From contig CATYVQ010000002.1 in NCBI GenBank assembly GCA_958413895.1, positions 1 to 64,000 on the forward strand: 64,000 bases of DNA, given 5' to 3'. A model generated the notes under the pieces. That model made no database searches. It saw only the letters and a list, made by a program, of their open reading frames with translations, and was not told where the DNA came from. A program made the translations under genes and the position numbers. Every line of letters begins with the position of its first letter. The first letter of the stretch is position 1. This document shows, piece by piece, positions 60,856 through 64,000 of the stretch. Source of the stretch: an uncultured Collinsella sp. GTDB taxonomy: Bacteria; Actinomycetota; Coriobacteriia; Coriobacteriales; Coriobacteriaceae.

Positions 60856-61821
60856 CTAGTACGTCGCCTTGTAACGATTGACCTTCTCGCGATAGTCGCG
60901 CGTGTCGGCCTCGCGCAGCTTGGTCATGGCATCGCGCTCGTCATCAGACAGGTTCGTGGGAACCTGCACCTTGATCTCGACGAGCAGCGCGCCCGTACGG
61001 CCACGGTGCTTAACGTCGGGCGCGCCCATCTCCTTAAAGCGGAACTTCTTGCCCGTCTGGGTACCCGCGGGCACCTTCAGACGAACCGTCGCACCGCCGG
61101 GCGTCGGCACGTCCACCGTGCAGCCGAGCGCCGCCTCATAGACCGAGACCGGTACCTCCATGGTCACGTCGGCACCTTTACGCTTAAACAGCGGGTGCTC
61201 CTCCACGTGCGTGGTCACGACCAGGTCGCCGCGCTCGCCGCCGGCAACGCCATACTCGCCGCGGCGCTTGTAGCGCAGTTTGCCGCCGTCGACCGCACCC
61301 GCGGGCACCGAGACCGTAATGGTCTGTTGCTCGCCTGTCGAGGGAATGCGGTAGGTGACCTTGTGCGTCACGCCGCGAAACGCGTCCTCGGCCGTCACAT
61401 CGACGGTCAGCGACAGGTCGCCGCCCTTGCGAGCGCGGCTGCGACCCGCGCCCGCACCGGCAGCGCCCGCAGCCCCGGCGAAACCCGAGCCCCAATCGCT
61501 GCCCCAGGCGCCGTTGCCGCTAAAGATGCTGTCGAAGATGTCGCCCCAGCCGCTGGCGCCCGCACCGGCACCGTAGCCGCCGCCATACGCGCCGCCCGCG
61601 CCCGGCATGCCGCCAAACATGAGCATCTGGTCGTACTCTTTGCGCTTCTTCTCGTCCGAAAGCGTCTCGTAGGCCTCGCTGATCTCCTTAAACTTGGCCT
61701 CGTCGCCGCCGGCATCGGGGTGATATTTTTGCGCGAGCTTGCGAAACGCACTCTTAATCTCTTTGTCGGAGGCGCTCTTGGATACGCCCAGGATGTCATA
61801 GAAGGTTTTGCCTGCAGCCAT
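60856..61821 (-). CDS. dnaJ: DnaJ-family co-chaperone without zinc finger
   Basis: Hsp40 of 321 residues that stimulates DnaK ATPase. The J-domain (about 5-70) has YHPDAGGD with the HPD motif. A Gly/Ala-rich linker (about 72-130) follows. The usual four CxxCxGxG zinc motifs of type I DnaJ are absent; the C-terminal beta domains follow directly (SLTVDVTAEDAFRGVTHKV and VPAGTQTGKKFRFK). So it is a CbpA/type II form. The ribosome site is GGAGAG. Part of the heat-shock operon. Confidence 0.92.
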   Translation of the reverse strand: MAAGKTFYDILGVSKSASDKEIKSAFRKLAQKYHPDAGGDEAKFKEISEAYETLSDEKKRKEYDQMLMFGGMPGAGGAYGGGYGAGAGASGWGDIFDSIFSGNGAWGSDWGSGFAGAAGAAGAGAGRSRARKGGDLSLTVDVTAEDAFRGVTHKVTYRIPSTGEQQTITVSVPAGAVDGGKLRYKRRGEYGVAGGERGDLVVTTHVEEHPLFKRKGADVTMEVPVSVYEAALGCTVDVPTPGGATVRLKVPAGTQTGKKFRFKEMGAPDVKHRGRTGALLVEIKVQVPTNLSDDERDAMTKLREADTRDYREKVNRYKATY

Positions 61822-61891
61822 CGTAGCTCCTCTCCTGTTATATCCGCCGCCCCTGCGGACGGCGGCTCATACTGTCATATGGCACTAGGCC

Positions 61892-61926
61892 AGAAAGGGC
61901 CCCGGGTGTTGCCCCGGGGCCCTTCT
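61892..61926 (-). terminator. Strong hairpin between grpE and dnaJ
   Basis: AGAAAGGGCCCCGGG paired with CCCCGGGGCCCTTCT over about 14 bp with a short loop, immediately after the grpE stop. The T-run is short, so it may lower expression of dnaJ-hspR relative to dnaK-grpE rather than end all transcripts. Confidence 0.6.
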
Positions 61927-61929
61927 CAA

Positions 61930-62772
61930 TTACTCCTCGGTGCTCTCGGCCGTATCGGCCGTAGCATCCTCGGGCGCCGCTTCGGGCTCCGGTGCGGGGC
62001 GCTTCTCGCCACCGTAGGTCACCGTCACCATCGCGGAACGCAGAATGCGATCCGCCATGCGGTAGCCCTTCTGGTACACATCGTTGACGGTCTCGTCATA
62101 CTGCGATGCGTCCTCGACGCGACCCACAGCCTGGTGCTCGAGCGGATCGAACGCCTCGCCCTTGGGGTCGATGGGCTCAACGCCCTCGTGCGCAAATACA
62201 TCGAGCAGCTTGGCATGAACCGCATCGACGCCATCGACGAACTGCTTAAAGTCGTCGGAAAGCTCCTGGCTGCGGGCATGGTCGATCGCGCGCTCGATAT
62301 CATCGATCACCGGCAACAGCGCGGTGACAAGCTTCTCGGTCGCGCGCTCGCGCTCGGCGATGCGCTCGTTGGCGGTGCGGCGACGGAAGTTCTCCCAGTC
62401 GGCCTGCAGGCGGGCGGTGCGCTCGGTGGCGTCCTTCGCCTTGTCCTCGGCGGCCTTCTGGGCCTCTGCCGCAGCATCGAGCTCATTGCGCACGTCGGCA
62501 AGCTCCTTTTGGGCCTGCTCGAACTTGAGCTTAAAGTCGTTGTCGGCGGCTTCCTCACCGGCGCGGATAGCGGCTTCCACCATCTCGTCCTCGGTCATCG
62601 TCGCCTCCTTATTGGAATCCTCTACCTGGTTCTCGGCAGCCTCGGCGGCCGGGGCCTCATTGACCTCGGTATCGTCTGCGGCCTCTACGGGAATCTTCAC
62701 GTCCTTCTCCTCAGAGTCAACGGGGGCGGCGCCAGCGGCAGCCGCCTCCGTGCGAGCTTTACGGGCGGACAT
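61930..62772 (-). CDS. grpE: GrpE nucleotide exchange factor
   Basis: Exchanges ADP for ATP on DnaK; 280 residues with the long start. Residues 1-70 are a Glu/Ala-rich disordered extension. The long coiled-coil helix (about 75-140) has LQADWENFRRRTANERIAE, and the C-terminal beta domain has HEGVEPIDPKGEAFDPLEHQAVGRVE. GAGGA lies nine bases before ATG 62772, which follows the dnaK stop by two bases. An internal in-frame ATG at 62598 has a perfect AAGGAGG five bases upstream and would give 222 residues, a more usual length. Both may be used. Confidence 0.92.
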   Translation of the reverse strand: MSARKARTEAAAAGAAPVDSEEKDVKIPVEAADDTEVNEAPAAEAAENQVEDSNKEATMTEDEMVEAAIRAGEEAADNDFKLKFEQAQKELADVRNELDAAAEAQKAAEDKAKDATERTARLQADWENFRRRTANERIAERERATEKLVTALLPVIDDIERAIDHARSQELSDDFKQFVDGVDAVHAKLLDVFAHEGVEPIDPKGEAFDPLEHQAVGRVEDASQYDETVNDVYQKGYRMADRILRSAMVTVTYGGEKRPAPEPEAAPEDATADTAESTEE

Positions 62773-62774
62773 GA

Positions 62775-64000
<1,226 letters not shown>

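Noticed and set aside
61930..62597. Calling only the short GrpE form
   Set aside because: The upstream extension is in frame, Glu-rich as in other GrpE N-termini, and follows the dnaK stop; both forms are kept as possible.

Overview
The window is about 64 kb of a high-GC chromosome and looks like a member of the Coriobacteriia, most likely Collinsella or a close gut relative. Supporting signs are the actinobacterial Ser/Thr kinase, FHA, phosphatase, SEDS and PBP cluster, the HspR-type heat-shock operon, an anaerobe's pyruvate:ferredoxin oxidoreductase and rubrerythrin, a mannose-family PTS with ManO, and LytS/LytTR-style two-component pairs. The genus is inferred from gene content; no database was searched. 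Gene density is high, and no integrase, transposase or prophage gene was seen.

Region by region. 1-11.6 kb: rubrerythrin, a MutY-like glycosylase with an Rrf2 regulator, tRNA-Asp, a metallophosphoesterase, a glycosyltransferase/histidine kinase/LytTR operon, an MFS carrier, a zinc-dependent phospholipase-like protein and a second histidine kinase/LytTR pair. 11.7-21.3 kb: amidohydrolase plus APC permease, an anchored C39-like peptidase, carbamate kinase and NifJ. 21.7-25.4 kb: a three-gene operon of an exported Ser/Gly-linker protein, a membrane Ser/Thr kinase and an FHA protein. 25.6-30.7 kb: recR, ybaB and dnaX, interrupted by a small opposite-strand gene. 30.8-41.1 kb: a co-oriented, partly overlapping envelope-signalling cluster (multi-TM kinase, two FHA proteins, PP2C phosphatase, a natural RodA-PBP fusion, PASTA kinase). 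41.3-45.6 kb: tRNA-Arg, manO, PTS IID/IIC/IIAB and hypA. 45.6-50.4 kb: a large Fe-S flavoprotein divergent from a TetR regulator and a membrane protein. 50.5-60 kb: an anchored protein, a small acidic protein, clpB, a repeat-rich block with two small anchored proteins, and an aconitase-family hydratase. 60.3-64 kb: hspR, dnaJ, grpE and dnaK (dnaK runs off the right edge).

The best-supported unusual protein is the RodA-PBP fusion inside the kinase/FHA/phosphatase operon. It joins septal or elongation glycan polymerase and transpeptidase in one chain, next to the PASTA kinase expected to control them.

The most unusual non-coding signal is a rich set of palindromes, mostly just downstream of stop codons. 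There is a tandem array with an 80-bp period in two blocks (three and two units) around two small anchored proteins. There are several arm-unrelated hairpins that share a GTCCC motif in the loop or at the start of the 3' arm, suggestive of REP/RAYT-type elements. There are also three long nested inverted repeats that enclose a terminator-like hairpin. None of these is explained by a coding feature in the window.
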